A stretch of DNA of 64,000 nucleotides from Phycisphaerae bacterium (lineage in GTDB: Bacteria > Planctomycetota > Phycisphaerae > UBA1845 > Fen-1342). The translations under genes were made by a program, and so were the position numbers. The DNA is taken from the NCBI GenBank assembly GCA_030428945.1, contig JAUIEC010000008.1, positions 1 to 64,000 of the forward strand. The letters run 5' to 3'. Within the stretch, counting starts at the first letter, position 1; every line of letters starts with the position of its first letter. Under the pieces are notes generated by a model that saw nothing but the letters and a program-made list of their open reading frames with translations, was not told the DNA's origin and did no database searches. Of this stretch, positions 8,400-16,658 are shown piece after piece.

Positions 8400-9080
8400 T
8401 CAGTCCGCGTGGTCCTTCGCAGCCTTCTTGAATCGTGGCGCCACATCCTGAAGTTCACACGTAATCCGCGATAGACGGGGGGGATGCGCGTACGGATGGA
8501 ACCGCTGGATTCCCTGGATCTCCACATCGGTAATCCGAACGGAGACGGTCAGGCTCTTGGCGGCCACGAGTGACTCCGTGTCGAGTTGGTCGGCGAGAGA
8601 CTCGGGAACTTTGATCCAGACACTGATCCTTTCGATCGCCTTCTTGCGCCCGGCCGCGTTGATCTTCCTGCCCGAACGCTTCTCTTTCGGACTCAGATAG
8701 GCACCGACCGGTCGGTTCTCGACCTGCAGATACATGCCCAGAGCGGTAACACGGTGGCGTTCTGCCTTGGTTTTCGGGTCGACCAACCGTATCCGGTATG
8801 TTGGCGACAGGAGTTCCTTGAACCGATCCGACTTCATCAATTTGTGAATCGCGGCCGCTTCCGTCTCCGGGAAGTGCTCCGGATTCTCCGCAGGATTGCG
8901 CCAGAGGTTGGAAAGGAGGTATCGGGCCGAGGTCGACTGCCTGGGGGAGTCGTTCAGGTCCGGCAGGTCGCGTGCGATCTGCTTGAGGTCGGCCGCGACG
9001 TTTCGGGTAAACACCTTCACGTCGGCCGCTGCGGGTGGTGCCTGAGCCGTCAGCAGGGCGAGCGTCACCAGGGCAAGCAT
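8400..9080 (-). CDS. Secreted protein of unknown function, lower GC than its neighbours
   Basis: A 226-residue protein with a signal peptide (MLALVTLALLTAQAPPAAA). A GGAG motif 6 nt before the ATG at 9080 supports this start over the GTG three bases upstream. The mature protein is basic and mixed alpha/beta, with VTALGMYLQVENRPVGAYL, ISVWIKVPESLADQLDTES and SLTVSVRITDVEIQGIQRF. The last two segments look like successive strands of one sheet. No family was recognised. Base composition is visibly lower in GC than the flanking genes, and codon choice is less biased, which may point to later acquisition. It converges with the glycosidase-like lipoprotein gene. Confidence 0.65.
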   Translation of the reverse strand: MLALVTLALLTAQAPPAAADVKVFTRNVAADLKQIARDLPDLNDSPRQSTSARYLLSNLWRNPAENPEHFPETEAAAIHKLMKSDRFKELLSPTYRIRLVDPKTKAERHRVTALGMYLQVENRPVGAYLSPKEKRSGRKINAAGRKKAIERISVWIKVPESLADQLDTESLVAAKSLTVSVRITDVEIQGIQRFHPYAHPPRLSRITCELQDVAPRFKKAAKDHAD

Positions 9081-9144
9081 CACAGGCTCCGCGCTGCGGT
9101 TCTCGTGTCATCGGCGCGCGGCGGTCTTTGAACCGCCGATCCGC

Positions 9145-10788
9145 CTACAACTCCGGCCCGCCGTCGTACGTGCCGAAGACCGTCTGCATCGTCCGCATCA
9201 TCTCGCCGACCGTGGCCAGCGCTTCGGCCGCTTCGATCAGGGCGGGCATGACGTTGCCGCCGTCGAGGGACACCTGTCGCAGGTTCGCCAGGGCCTGCTC
9301 GTGGCGGGCCTTCAGGGCCGGATCGCCGTCGCGTCGCGCCCGCATCGCCCGCACCCGGGCGACCTGTTCGGTCTCGACCTGCTGGTCGATCACCAGCGTC
9401 GGGATCCGTTCGTAGTCGTCATCGACGTGCTTGTTGACGCCGACCATCACCCGCTCGCCGGCGTCGAACTCCTGCCCGTAACGATGCGAACTGTCCGCGA
9501 TCGCCCGCCGGAAGTAACCCTGCTCGGTCGCCGGCAGCACGCCCCCGAACGTCTCGTACGCGTGATCGATCAGTTCCTTCGCCTCGGCCTCGATCTGGTT
9601 CGTCAGCGCCTCGACGAAGAAGCTGCCGCCCAGCGGGTCGACCGTCCGCGTCACGCCCGTCTCCTCGGCCGCGATCTGCTGCGTCCGCAGCGCCACCTTG
9701 ACCGCGTTCTCGGTCGGCAGCGCCAGCGTCTCGTCCATGCTGTTGGTGTGCAGGCTCTGCGTGCCGCCCAGCACCGCCGCCAGGGCCTGGTACGCGACCC
9801 GCACGATGTTCACCAGCGGCTGCTGCTCGGTCAGCGAGACCCCGGCCGTCTGCGCGTGGCACCGCAGCCACCAGCTTCGTTCGTTCTTCGCGCCGTAGCG
9901 GTCACGCATGATGTGGGCCCACATCCGCCGGGCCGCCCGGAACTTGGCGATCTCCTCGAAGAACTCGTTGTGCACGTCCCAGAAGAAGCTCAGCCGCGGC
10001 GCGAACGTGTCGACGTCCAACCCGCGGGCGATCGCCTCCTCGACGTAGCACATCCCGTCCGCGATCGTGAACGCCAGCTCCTGCGCCGCCGTCGCGCCGG
10101 CCTCGCGAATGTGATAGCCGCTGACGCTGACCGTGTTCCACTGCGGCATGTGCTCGGTGCAGTACTCGATCGTGTCGATCACCAGCTTGACGCTCGGCCG
10201 CGGCGGGAAGACGAACTCGTTCTGGGCGTGAAACTCCTTCAGGATGTCATTCTGCAGCGTGCCGCGCAGCTTGTTCAGCGGCACGCCCTGCTGACGCGCC
10301 ACGCAGATGTAGAACGCCAGCAGGATCGCGGCCGGCGCGTTGATCGTCATGCTCGTGCTGACCGCGCTCAGGTCGATCCCGTCGAAGAGCGTCTTCATGT
10401 CCTCCAGCGACGTGACGGCCACGCCGCACTTGCCGACCTCGCCCAGCGAAAGCGGATCGTCCGAGTCGCGGCCCATCAGTGTCGGCAGGTCGAAAGCGGT
10501 GCTCAGTCCGGTCTGCCCGGCCCCCAGCAGGTACTTGAAGCGCTCGTTGGTCTGCGCGGCGCTGCCGAAACCGGCGAACTGCCGCATCGTCCAGACCTTG
10601 TCGCGGTACATCGTCGCGTGAATCCCGCGCGTGTACGGGAACTGTCCGGGCAGTTCGAGCTGGTCGAGGAACTCGATCCCCCCGAGATGCTCGGGCGTGT
10701 AGACCTGCTCGATCGGGGTCCCCGACATCGTCGTCGGGTTGCCCTGCGGATTCCGCGGGGAGGCCGGGGAACGTACTTCGGTCGCCAT
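9145..10788 (-). CDS. icmA: Acyl-CoA mutase large subunit, isobutyryl-CoA mutase type
   Basis: A 547-residue adenosylcobalamin-dependent mutase subunit with only the substrate-binding TIM barrel; there is no B12-binding domain with DxHxxG, so a separate small subunit must supply it, and none is in the window. Family blocks include RGIHATMYRDKVWTMRQFAGFG, GQTGLSTAFDLPTLMGRDSD, GTLQNDILKEF, SGYHIREAGATA, APRLSFFW, CHAQTAGVSLT and GGTQSLHTNSMDE. The two substrate-defining positions of methylmalonyl-CoA mutase (Tyr89 and Arg207 in the Propionibacterium enzyme) are Phe71 and Gln189 here, 118 residues apart as in that enzyme. Phe/Gln is the isobutyryl-CoA mutase pair. The likely reaction is isobutyryl-CoA to n-butyryl-CoA rather than the methylmalonyl reaction. 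The start is ATG at 10788, with GGAG 8 nt upstream. Confidence 0.8.
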   Translation of the reverse strand: MATEVRSPASPRNPQGNPTTMSGTPIEQVYTPEHLGGIEFLDQLELPGQFPYTRGIHATMYRDKVWTMRQFAGFGSAAQTNERFKYLLGAGQTGLSTAFDLPTLMGRDSDDPLSLGEVGKCGVAVTSLEDMKTLFDGIDLSAVSTSMTINAPAAILLAFYICVARQQGVPLNKLRGTLQNDILKEFHAQNEFVFPPRPSVKLVIDTIEYCTEHMPQWNTVSVSGYHIREAGATAAQELAFTIADGMCYVEEAIARGLDVDTFAPRLSFFWDVHNEFFEEIAKFRAARRMWAHIMRDRYGAKNERSWWLRCHAQTAGVSLTEQQPLVNIVRVAYQALAAVLGGTQSLHTNSMDETLALPTENAVKVALRTQQIAAEETGVTRTVDPLGGSFFVEALTNQIEAEAKELIDHAYETFGGVLPATEQGYFRRAIADSSHRYGQEFDAGERVMVGVNKHVDDDYERIPTLVIDQQVETEQVARVRAMRARRDGDPALKARHEQALANLRQVSLDGGNVMPALIEAAEALATVGEMMRTMQTVFGTYDGGPEL

Positions 10789-10833
10789 GCTCAGAACTCC
10801 GGGTTTTTCGGGATCGCCGTCGTAAGTCCAACG

Positions 10834-10842
10834 ATCATAGCA
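10834..10842 (-). promoter_or_regulatory. Extended -10 promoter element for the mutase gene
   Basis: Minus-strand TGCTATGAT gives a TGn extension and a TATGAT hexamer, 45 nt upstream of the ATG at 10788; that leaves room for a leader carrying the GGAG ribosome site. Confidence 0.5.
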
Positions 10843-11036
10843 GATTCGGCCCCGCCCGGCACGATCGGCGCTGCGCCCCCCGAACCCGATTTCAGATTCC
10901 CCCGAAAGCGCCGCCGCCCGATCCCGTTTATTCCTCGAGAGCGGGGCGCCCGTGCCGCGCCCCCCCAACCGCGAGCCTCCGCGTGCCCGCCCGGGCATCC
11001 CGGCCCTCGCAGCAACCGTCACAAGGGAGCGACTCC

Positions 11037-11867
11037 ATGCGGCAACTGATCCTCACCCTCGCGGGCGCGCTGCTCGCGACCGGCCCGGGCTACGCCGACG
11101 ACCTGGCCTGGATGAGCGACAACTTCGACCACCCCGCCAGCCTCGCCAACTGGCAGCGTCACCACGCGCTCTACGGGTTCCCCGACCAGGTCGCCGTCCT
11201 CGATGTCGACCAGAGCACACCCGGCGCGCTGCACGTCGAACCCCAGGTATCGACCTGGTTCGAGAACTACTGCGGACCGTTCCTGTTCAAGGAGATCGCC
11301 GGCGACTTCATCGTCACCACCCGCATTCACGTGACCGGCCTCGACGGCGGACTGCCGCAGAGTGAGTTTTCGCTGGCCGGCCTGATGGTCAAGGCACCCG
11401 ACCAGACTCCCGGCGTCTGGTCGACCGGTGAAGCCGACTGGATCTTCCTGTCGACCGGCATGGGCACCGGCGGACAGCCCCAGTTCGAAACCAAGGACAC
11501 CAACGACGGCCAGTCCGAACTGATCCTGAGCCCGGCCCCGACCGGCTGGCTGCGACTGCGGATCCAGCGCGACGGAACAACCTTCACGCTCTCCGCCCGC
11601 GCCGCCGGCCAGCCCTGGCAGGTCCTCCGCATCATCGAACGGACCGACCTGCCCGAGACGCTGCAGGTCGGCATGACGACCTACACCGACTGGCCGACCG
11701 CCTCGGCCTATCCCGGCGGCCCGCTGGCCTTCAACGCCGCCCTGGTCCAGAGCCCGCCCGGCAACCGCGACCTGGCCGCCCGCTACGACTGGATCCGCTT
11801 CCGCCGCCCGAACGGCGACAACACCAACCAGATCCCCGCACCTGCCCTGAACGGCTTCCAGCCGTAG
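11037..11867 (+). CDS. Secreted beta-sandwich (DUF1349/concanavalin-like) protein
   Basis: A 276-residue protein with a clear signal peptide (MRQLILTLAGALLATGPGYA) and a good ribosome site (AAGGGAG, 7 nt before the ATG at 11037). The mature region reads DDLAWMSDNFDHPASLANWQRH and DFIVTTRIHVTGLDGG, then FSLAGLMVKAPDQ, and QFETKDTNDGQS leading to GWLRLRIQRDGTTFTLSARA. This strand order (poor-quality mixing of a covered surface, then a measured property such as 'LRIQRDGTTF') is characteristic of the DUF1349/LamG-like jelly-roll fold that binds glycans. No catalytic residues are apparent. The gene is divergent from the mutase gene and followed immediately by a GTGAAAGA array. Confidence 0.65.
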   Translation: MRQLILTLAGALLATGPGYADDLAWMSDNFDHPASLANWQRHHALYGFPDQVAVLDVDQSTPGALHVEPQVSTWFENYCGPFLFKEIAGDFIVTTRIHVTGLDGGLPQSEFSLAGLMVKAPDQTPGVWSTGEADWIFLSTGMGTGGQPQFETKDTNDGQSELILSPAPTGWLRLRIQRDGTTFTLSARAAGQPWQVLRIIERTDLPETLQVGMTTYTDWPTASAYPGGPLAFNAALVQSPPGNRDLAARYDWIRFRRPNGDNTNQIPAPALNGFQP

Positions 11868-12017
11868 GAGGGTGAAAACGTGAAGGAGTGAAAGAGTGAA
11901 AGAGTGAAAGAGTGAAAGAGTGAAAGAGTGAAAGAGTGAAGGAGGCTGACTGCGCGCGGCGAAGAGGGAGGCCGCCCAGCAGCGAATCGTGAAAGGGTGA
12001 AGGAGTCCACGCGCCAC
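11868..12017. repeat. GTGAAAGA tandem array and flanking low-complexity sequence
   Basis: Starting a few bases after the stop codon, 11878-11942 contains about seven near-perfect copies of GTGAAAGA on the plus strand, then degenerate copies at 11987-12007. On the opposite strand the array translates as repeated SLFHSFT, which looks like an ORF but has no independent support. Nothing else is recognisable in this 150-bp part. Confidence 0.85.
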
Positions 12018-12339
12018 GAAGGGTAGCGGCGTCACCGACTGAAGGACGACGCTTATTCCGGACGCGACAGGCCGGCTTCGCCAGCGCCCTCTTGCACCCT
12101 TTCACTCCTTCACTTTTCCACCCGAACCCGTAGGGTGCGTCATCGACGCGGCAGACCGCGCTCTCTTCGACGCGGGGGTCCCGGGCGTCGATGCCGCACC
12201 GCTTGGCCCAGGCCAGCGCCACGGGTGGATGAGGAAGGGTAGCGGCGTCACCGACTGAAGGGCGACGCTCCTGCCGGACGCGACAGACCGGCTTCGCCAG
12301 CGCCCTCTTTCACCCTTTCACTCCTTCACTTTTCCACCC
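12018..12339. repeat. 106-bp direct repeat flanking a hairpin element
   Basis: Two ~90% identical copies, 12018-12123 and 12234-12339, both run from GAAGGGTAGCGGCGTCACCG to CTTTCACTCCTTCACTTTTC plus CACCC. The hairpin element (12130-12201) and a short unique stretch lie between them. The second copy ends two bases before the stop codon of the kinase gene. No gene is visible. Confidence 0.85.
12130..12201 (+). repeat. REP-like hairpin element, copy 2
   Basis: A 72-bp copy in the same orientation as that at 8298, with the same conserved ends and a different middle. Confidence 0.8.
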
Positions 12340-12341
12340 GC

Positions 12342-14087
12342 TCAAGGCACCGCCCGGGCCCGTCGCAGCAGCGCCTCGTCGGGCGGTTCCGCCCGTTCAA
12401 GCATCTCGATCGCAAGCGCCGACCACGACCCGGCTTCCGCCGCCGCGTCCGTCCGCGACTCGGCTTCCGCCAGCGCCACCAGCGTCGCGGCCAGGCGGGC
12501 GTGCTCGATGTCGAACCCTTCGGCCGGAACAAGCTTCAGCGCGGACCGCAGCACCGCGTCGCCCGCCTCGCCGGGGTCGGCCACGACCGCGGCGGCCGGC
12601 GCCCAGTCCGGGGCCGTCGCGGCCGCCTGCCGCAACCGATCGACCACCGCCGCGCGCAGGTGCGCCGCGGCCTGCCCGTACTCTTCCAGGTTCACCAGCG
12701 TCCGGGCGATCGTCTCGCGCAGGTCGGCCGCGATGTCCGGCCGGGTGCCGAACTCGGCATCCACCCGGTTGGCCGCGGCGTCCAGCACCTCGCGCACCGG
12801 CAGCGCGCGGTCGCCGGCCTGCGGATCGATCCGCGTCAGCGTCTCCTGCAGAAAGCCGGTCACGGCCTGCAGTCGGGCCCGTTCCTGCTGGGCGACCGCG
12901 ACCGCCTCCTCCGCCCGGGCCCGCTGAGCGATTTCGGCCGTCCGGGCATGTTCCGCCAGCGCGCGGGCCTCCTCGGCCGCCGCCCGCGCCTCCTGCGCCC
13001 GGCGGTAGCCCACCAGCAGCATCACGCTGACCACCAGGATTGCCAGAACGGCCAGCACCGTTCCCGTTGTCAGGCCGCGATTGCGGGCCATCAGCTTGCG
13101 AAACATGTACCACCCACTATCTCGTTTGGCTGCGATCGGTTCGCCGGCCAGGTAACGCCGCAGGTCGCCGGAGAGTTCGGCGGCCGACTGATACCGCCGG
13201 CCCGGTTCCTTCTGCAGACAGGCCAGCACGATGGTTTCCAGTTCGTCGTCAATCCCGGGATTGTGCGTCCGCGGCGGCGTCACGCTGCCGGTCGCGATCG
13301 TGTCCAGGCTCGCCCGCAGATTGCCGTCCAGCCGGTACGGAAACGTCCCGGTCAGCGCCTGGTACAGCAGCACACCCAGGGCGTACACGTCACTGCGCGT
13401 GTCGACCAGGTCGTGCCGTCCGGCCGCCTGCTCCGGACTGGCCCAGCGCAGCGACCCGACGAACGCGCCGGTGTGCGTCGTCGTCGTCGCGTGACTGTCG
13501 TCCTGCCATTCGTCGCGGATCAGCCGCGCGAGCCCGAAGTCCAGCACGTACGGGTGCCCGTCGTCGGTCACGCGGACGTTGCCCGGTTTCAGATCGCGAT
13601 GGATCACGCCCCGCACGTGCGCCGCATGCACCGCTTCAGCCACGGTTGCCAGCAGCGCGACCCGCGCCCGCAGCGGTCGACCCGCCAGGTACTCGTCCAG
13701 CGGCAGTCCGTCGACGTAGGCCATCACCAGGTACGGAACATCATCGAGCACGCCCGACTCGTGCACGCTGATCACGTGGGGATGCTCGATCCGGCCCAGC
13801 GCGCGGGCCTCGCGGGCAAAGCGACGGGCGGCGCTGCGCTGCCCGCGCGCGCAGCCGTGCATCAGCTTGATCGCCACCTGCCGGTCGGTCGACACCTGCC
13901 GTGCCAGCAGCACCACGCCCTGCGACCCGCGATGGATCTCTCCGATCAGGTCGTACCCCGGCGGACAGGGGGGGCCGCCCGTTCCGGTCAGGTCCGTCGC
14001 CGTTCGCAGCAGCGGGCCGCTCTGGGTCGCCACCCGCCGGGCATCGTCCCGGGCACGCTCGATCAGGCTGTGGGGTTCGCTGGTCAC
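12342..14087 (-). CDS. Membrane Ser/Thr protein kinase
   Basis: A 581-residue protein. The kinase domain spans ~44-310: glycine loop GEIHRGSQGVV, VAIK lysine at 74, catalytic loop HRDLKPGN (Asp165), LDFG (Asp183) and SPEQ plus DTRSDVYALG. It is therefore probably active, although the first Gly of the loop is His, as in many planctomycete kinases. A single membrane helix (~338-360) is followed by an Ala/Glu-rich coiled coil (~362-415) and a helical, TPR-like C-terminal domain that is probably extracytoplasmic. The start is GTG at 14087, with GGAG 6 nt upstream. It is the last gene of the operon, 49 bp after the ECF sigma factor gene; the pairing suggests that the kinase controls, or is controlled with, that sigma factor. 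Confidence 0.9.
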   Translation of the reverse strand: MTSEPHSLIERARDDARRVATQSGPLLRTATDLTGTGGPPCPPGYDLIGEIHRGSQGVVLLARQVSTDRQVAIKLMHGCARGQRSAARRFAREARALGRIEHPHVISVHESGVLDDVPYLVMAYVDGLPLDEYLAGRPLRARVALLATVAEAVHAAHVRGVIHRDLKPGNVRVTDDGHPYVLDFGLARLIRDEWQDDSHATTTTHTGAFVGSLRWASPEQAAGRHDLVDTRSDVYALGVLLYQALTGTFPYRLDGNLRASLDTIATGSVTPPRTHNPGIDDELETIVLACLQKEPGRRYQSAAELSGDLRRYLAGEPIAAKRDSGWYMFRKLMARNRGLTTGTVLAVLAILVVSVMLLVGYRRAQEARAAAEEARALAEHARTAEIAQRARAEEAVAVAQQERARLQAVTGFLQETLTRIDPQAGDRALPVREVLDAAANRVDAEFGTRPDIAADLRETIARTLVNLEEYGQAAAHLRAAVVDRLRQAAATAPDWAPAAAVVADPGEAGDAVLRSALKLVPAEGFDIEHARLAATLVALAEAESRTDAAAEAGSWSALAIEMLERAEPPDEALLRRARAVP

Positions 14088-14136
14088 CGGACGCTCCGCT
14101 GGCTACCTCAGGGTAAGCGGAGCCGTTTCGCCGGAT

Positions 14137-14742
14137 TCACGAAAAATCCGGCAGCACGCCGGACGGATGGCCCAGCAGGTCCGCCAGCCAGCGCTGCGCC
14201 CGGGCCCGCAGCATGTGCACGCTGCCCGGCGAACGCCCGAGCGACGCGGCCACCTCCGCGACCGATTCGCCCCGCAGGTCGATCCGCTCCAGCACATCGC
14301 GATGCATGGCCGGCAGTTCGGCCAGCGCCGTCCGCACGGCCGCGACGGCTTCGGACCGCGCCAGGTGCCGGCTGGGCGTCGTGCCGCTGCCGGTGATCCG
14401 CTCGAACAGCGCGCTGGTCGAATCGTCCAGGTCGCGGACCGGGGCCGTTCCGCCGCCGCGCCGATCGGCCCGCAGCAGCCGGATCGCGTCGCGCAGGTTG
14501 TGTTCGGCAATCGTCCGCAGCCAGTTCTCCAGCCCGCGCGGTCCGGTCGGCCGAAACCGTTCGATCCCCAGGAACGCGTCCGTGAACGTCTGCTGCAGCA
14601 CGTCGTCGATCGACAGCATGCTCTGCAGGGCGGCCGGGATCCGCCCGGTCAGCGCCGCCCGCAGCGGGCCGGCCTGGGATTCGAGCACGCGGCCGAGCGC
14701 GTCGGCGTCGCCGTCCTGTGCCGCCTGCAGGTCAGGGTTCAT
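14137..14742 (-). CDS. ECF-family RNA polymerase sigma factor
   Basis: A 201-residue sigma-70-type regulator. Region 2 spans ~10-95 (LSIDDVLQQTFTDAFLGIERF, ENWLRTIAEHNLRDAIR). Region 4 spans ~130-190, with a helix-turn-helix (LPAMHRDVLERIDLRGESVAEVAASLGRSPGSVHMLRARA). There is no region 1 or 3, as expected of ECF factors. The ATG at 14742 overlaps the end of the upstream membrane-protein gene by 11 bp, suggesting translational coupling. A kinase gene follows. In planctomycetes such sigma factors commonly lack a classical anti-sigma factor and sit beside Ser/Thr kinases. The upstream membrane protein could act as an anchor or anti-sigma factor, but no zinc anti-sigma motif is present. Confidence 0.9.
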   Translation of the reverse strand: MNPDLQAAQDGDADALGRVLESQAGPLRAALTGRIPAALQSMLSIDDVLQQTFTDAFLGIERFRPTGPRGLENWLRTIAEHNLRDAIRLLRADRRGGGTAPVRDLDDSTSALFERITGSGTTPSRHLARSEAVAAVRTALAELPAMHRDVLERIDLRGESVAEVAASLGRSPGSVHMLRARAQRWLADLLGHPSGVLPDFS

Positions 14743-15493
14743 CGACGGGCTCCGCGGTCGCGTCGCGCCACTGCGGCTGGGCCCAGGTCGACAGCAGCCG
14801 CCGGGCCTCGTCGGTTTCGAGTTCGAAGCTCGCGCGCCGCTGCGGTTCGCCGCCGCCGCAGTACCAGAAGACCGCCTCCCAGCCGGTGCCCGCCTGCCGC
14901 AGGAGCAGGATCGAGTCGGTCGCCGGCAGCGGCTCGGCCCTGTGGATCTCGGGGTCGAACATCAGCGTGCCGGGCACGATGGTCGCCGCGCGACGCTGCT
15001 CGGCGATCCGCGCGAAGCGGAACAGCCCGAACCCGCCGGCCGCGACCACCACGATCGGCACCAGCAACTGGAACGGATGGCGGGTCCCGGTCAGCAGGAT
15101 CGCGATCCCGCCCAGTCCGACCAGCAGCACAACCATCCCGCCCAGCAGCCACGTCGGCGGACGCCGCAGCCACCCGGCCGGCGAAGTGGGATCGTCGTCG
15201 CGATACAGCGGGGTCGGATGCACCTCCGCGGCCGGCAGGTCCGTCAGCAGCCGCTCCGGCTGGTGCGCATCGACGATCGTCCAGCCGCCCGGGCGCAGGC
15301 TGGCCAGTGCGGCGCTCAGCGCGGCGTAGCCGTTGACGTTCAGCAGGTAACCGAGCGCGTCGCGCTGCTCGCGATCGAAACCCTCGCAGCGCAGGCGCGA
15401 AACGGCCCCGCCGCCCGTCCGGTGGACCAGCACCACGCGGTTCGGCGGCGCCTCGGGTTGATTCAGAGCTGTATCCAGAACCCGTACTCCCAC
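14732..15493 (-). CDS. Two-helix membrane protein in the sigma factor operon
   Basis: A 253-residue protein with two adjacent membrane helices (~115-136 and ~141-160) between a soluble N-terminal domain (~1-110, LNVNGYAALSAALASLRPGGW) and a C-terminal one (~165-253, TLMFDPEIHRAEPLPATDS ... WEAVFWYCGGG). No family was recognised. It starts at GTG 15493, inside the end of the GNAT gene (31-bp overlap), and ends inside the start of the ECF gene (11-bp overlap). That makes it a cistron of a tightly packed operon. Its place before an ECF gene would suit a membrane regulator of that sigma factor, but this rests on position only. Confidence 0.7.
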   Translation of the reverse strand: MGVRVLDTALNQPEAPPNRVVLVHRTGGGAVSRLRCEGFDREQRDALGYLLNVNGYAALSAALASLRPGGWTIVDAHQPERLLTDLPAAEVHPTPLYRDDDPTSPAGWLRRPPTWLLGGMVVLLVGLGGIAILLTGTRHPFQLLVPIVVVAAGGFGLFRFARIAEQRRAATIVPGTLMFDPEIHRAEPLPATDSILLLRQAGTGWEAVFWYCGGGEPQRRASFELETDEARRLLSTWAQPQWRDATAEPVDEP

Positions 15494-15936
15494 GATTGGT
15501 TCAGATCCTCCAGGGGACGCCTGCCCTCCTGGACAAAGCCCATCTCACGGTACAACCGGTGGGCGTGCACAAAGAGGGTATCCGACCAGGCCACCAGCCG
15601 CGCGCACCCGGCCGCCCGGGCGTACGCGAGCGCGTGCGCCGTCAGCCGCCGGCCCCAGCCCTGGCCACGCAGCCGCGGTGACAGGTACAGCCGCTTCAGT
15701 TCGGCCTGCTTCCCGTCGATCGCCACCCCGACCGTGCCCAGGATCGCCTCGTCCTCCGCCAGCACCCACAGGACCCTGGCGGGTGTCGCGTAGCTGCCGG
15801 CCGGGTCGCGCATGTCCGCGTCAAACCCGGGCAGGTCGAACGTCAGCCCGTACTCGCGGAAGATCCCGTCGAGCAGGTCCTGGATCCCGGCGGCATCCTC
15901 CGGCCGTACCGGTCGCAGGTCAGGCACCGCTGTCAC
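15463..15936 (-). CDS. GNAT-family N-acetyltransferase
   Basis: A 157-residue protein with the GNAT fold: LRPVRPEDAAGIQDLLDGIF at the N-terminus; acetyl-CoA motif A with KRLYLSPRLRGQGWGRRLTAHAL (the pyrophosphate-binding RxxGxGxxL signature); and a C-terminal RLYREMGFVQEGRRPL motif B. The substrate is unknown; it may be a small molecule or a protein N-terminus. The GTG start at 15936 overlaps the end of bpt by 17 bp. Acetyltransferases often sit near protein-tagging genes, but the link is not established here. Confidence 0.85.
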   Translation of the reverse strand: MTAVPDLRPVRPEDAAGIQDLLDGIFREYGLTFDLPGFDADMRDPAGSYATPARVLWVLAEDEAILGTVGVAIDGKQAELKRLYLSPRLRGQGWGRRLTAHALAYARAAGCARLVAWSDTLFVHAHRLYREMGFVQEGRRPLEDLNQSWEYGFWIQL

Positions 15937-16651
15937 CGGGCTGCCAGCCGTGCCGGGGATCCCACAGCTCGTACGGGCGGAAGCGGGTCTTGTACTCCAT
16001 CTTTCGGCAGCCCTCGATCATGTAGCCGAGGTACCAGTGCGGCATGCCCAGCCGGCGGCAGGCCGCGATTTCGTGCAGGCCGGAGAAGACACCCAGGCTG
16101 CGGCGGTGCTCGTCCGGGTCGAAGTAGAAGTACACGCTCGAGAGCGACTCGGGGCAGACGTCGACGATCGCGGCCCCGATCAGTCGCCCCTTCAGGCGGA
16201 AACTGAGTTCGACCGTCGGGATCGGCGAGCGGCACAGGAACGCGGTGAAGTTCTCGCGCGTGTCGAGCATCTCGCGGTCGTGCTGGCTGTCCTGGTAGCG
16301 GGCGTACAGCTCCCAGTGCTCGTCATCGTCCTGAACCGGCCCGTAGTCGACTTCGACATCGGCATTCCGCCGCCAGACGCGCCGCTGCGAACGCGAGGGC
16401 GCGAAGTCGGCCACCGGAACGCGGATCGGCACGCACGCCTGGCAGGTGCCGCAGCGGGGGATGTAGAAGACATCCGACGAACGGCGGAAGCCCCTGTCCA
16501 TCAGGTACTGGTACATCGCCGCGTCGATCTGCGTCGTCAGCAGGTACAGCTCCGACGCCTGCCGGTCCGGCAGGTACGGGCACGGATGCTCCTCACCGCG
16601 CAGCAGCGGCAGCGACAGTCCGGGCAGCGCTTCCAGCGGGGGCTGATCCAT
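15920..16651 (-). CDS. bpt: Aspartate/glutamate leucyltransferase (N-end rule)
   Basis: A 243-residue protein of the arginyl/leucyl-tRNA-protein transferase family. The N-terminal HPCPYLPDRQASELY, the FYIPRCGTCQACVPIRVPVA block with its Cys cluster, the SRSQRRVWRRN motif and the C-terminal FYFDPDEHRRSLGVFSGLHEI, YLGYMIEGCRKMEYKTRFRPYELWDP all match Bpt. The enzyme transfers Leu from Leu-tRNA to N-terminal Asp or Glu, marking proteins for ClpS/ClpAP degradation. The gene heads the five-gene overlapping operon. No ribosome site is visible, and the -10 box lies so close to the ATG that the mRNA is likely leaderless. Confidence 0.9.
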   Translation of the reverse strand: MDQPPLEALPGLSLPLLRGEEHPCPYLPDRQASELYLLTTQIDAAMYQYLMDRGFRRSSDVFYIPRCGTCQACVPIRVPVADFAPSRSQRRVWRRNADVEVDYGPVQDDDEHWELYARYQDSQHDREMLDTRENFTAFLCRSPIPTVELSFRLKGRLIGAAIVDVCPESLSSVYFYFDPDEHRRSLGVFSGLHEIAACRRLGMPHWYLGYMIEGCRKMEYKTRFRPYELWDPRHGWQPGDSGA

Positions 16652-16658
16652 GCGGCGC

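Noticed and set aside
9145-10788. Methylmalonyl-CoA mutase as the final function
   Set aside because: The two substrate-defining residues are Phe and Gln, not Tyr and Arg, so the isobutyryl-CoA type is favoured.
10789-11036. Cobalamin riboswitch upstream of the B12-dependent mutase gene
   Set aside because: I looked for the conserved B12-box and stems in this gap and found none; only an extended -10 box was visible.
11731-12222. Open frames with repeated SLFHSFT residues on the minus strand
   Set aside because: These are translations of the GTGAAAGA array, without a ribosome site or non-repeat conservation.
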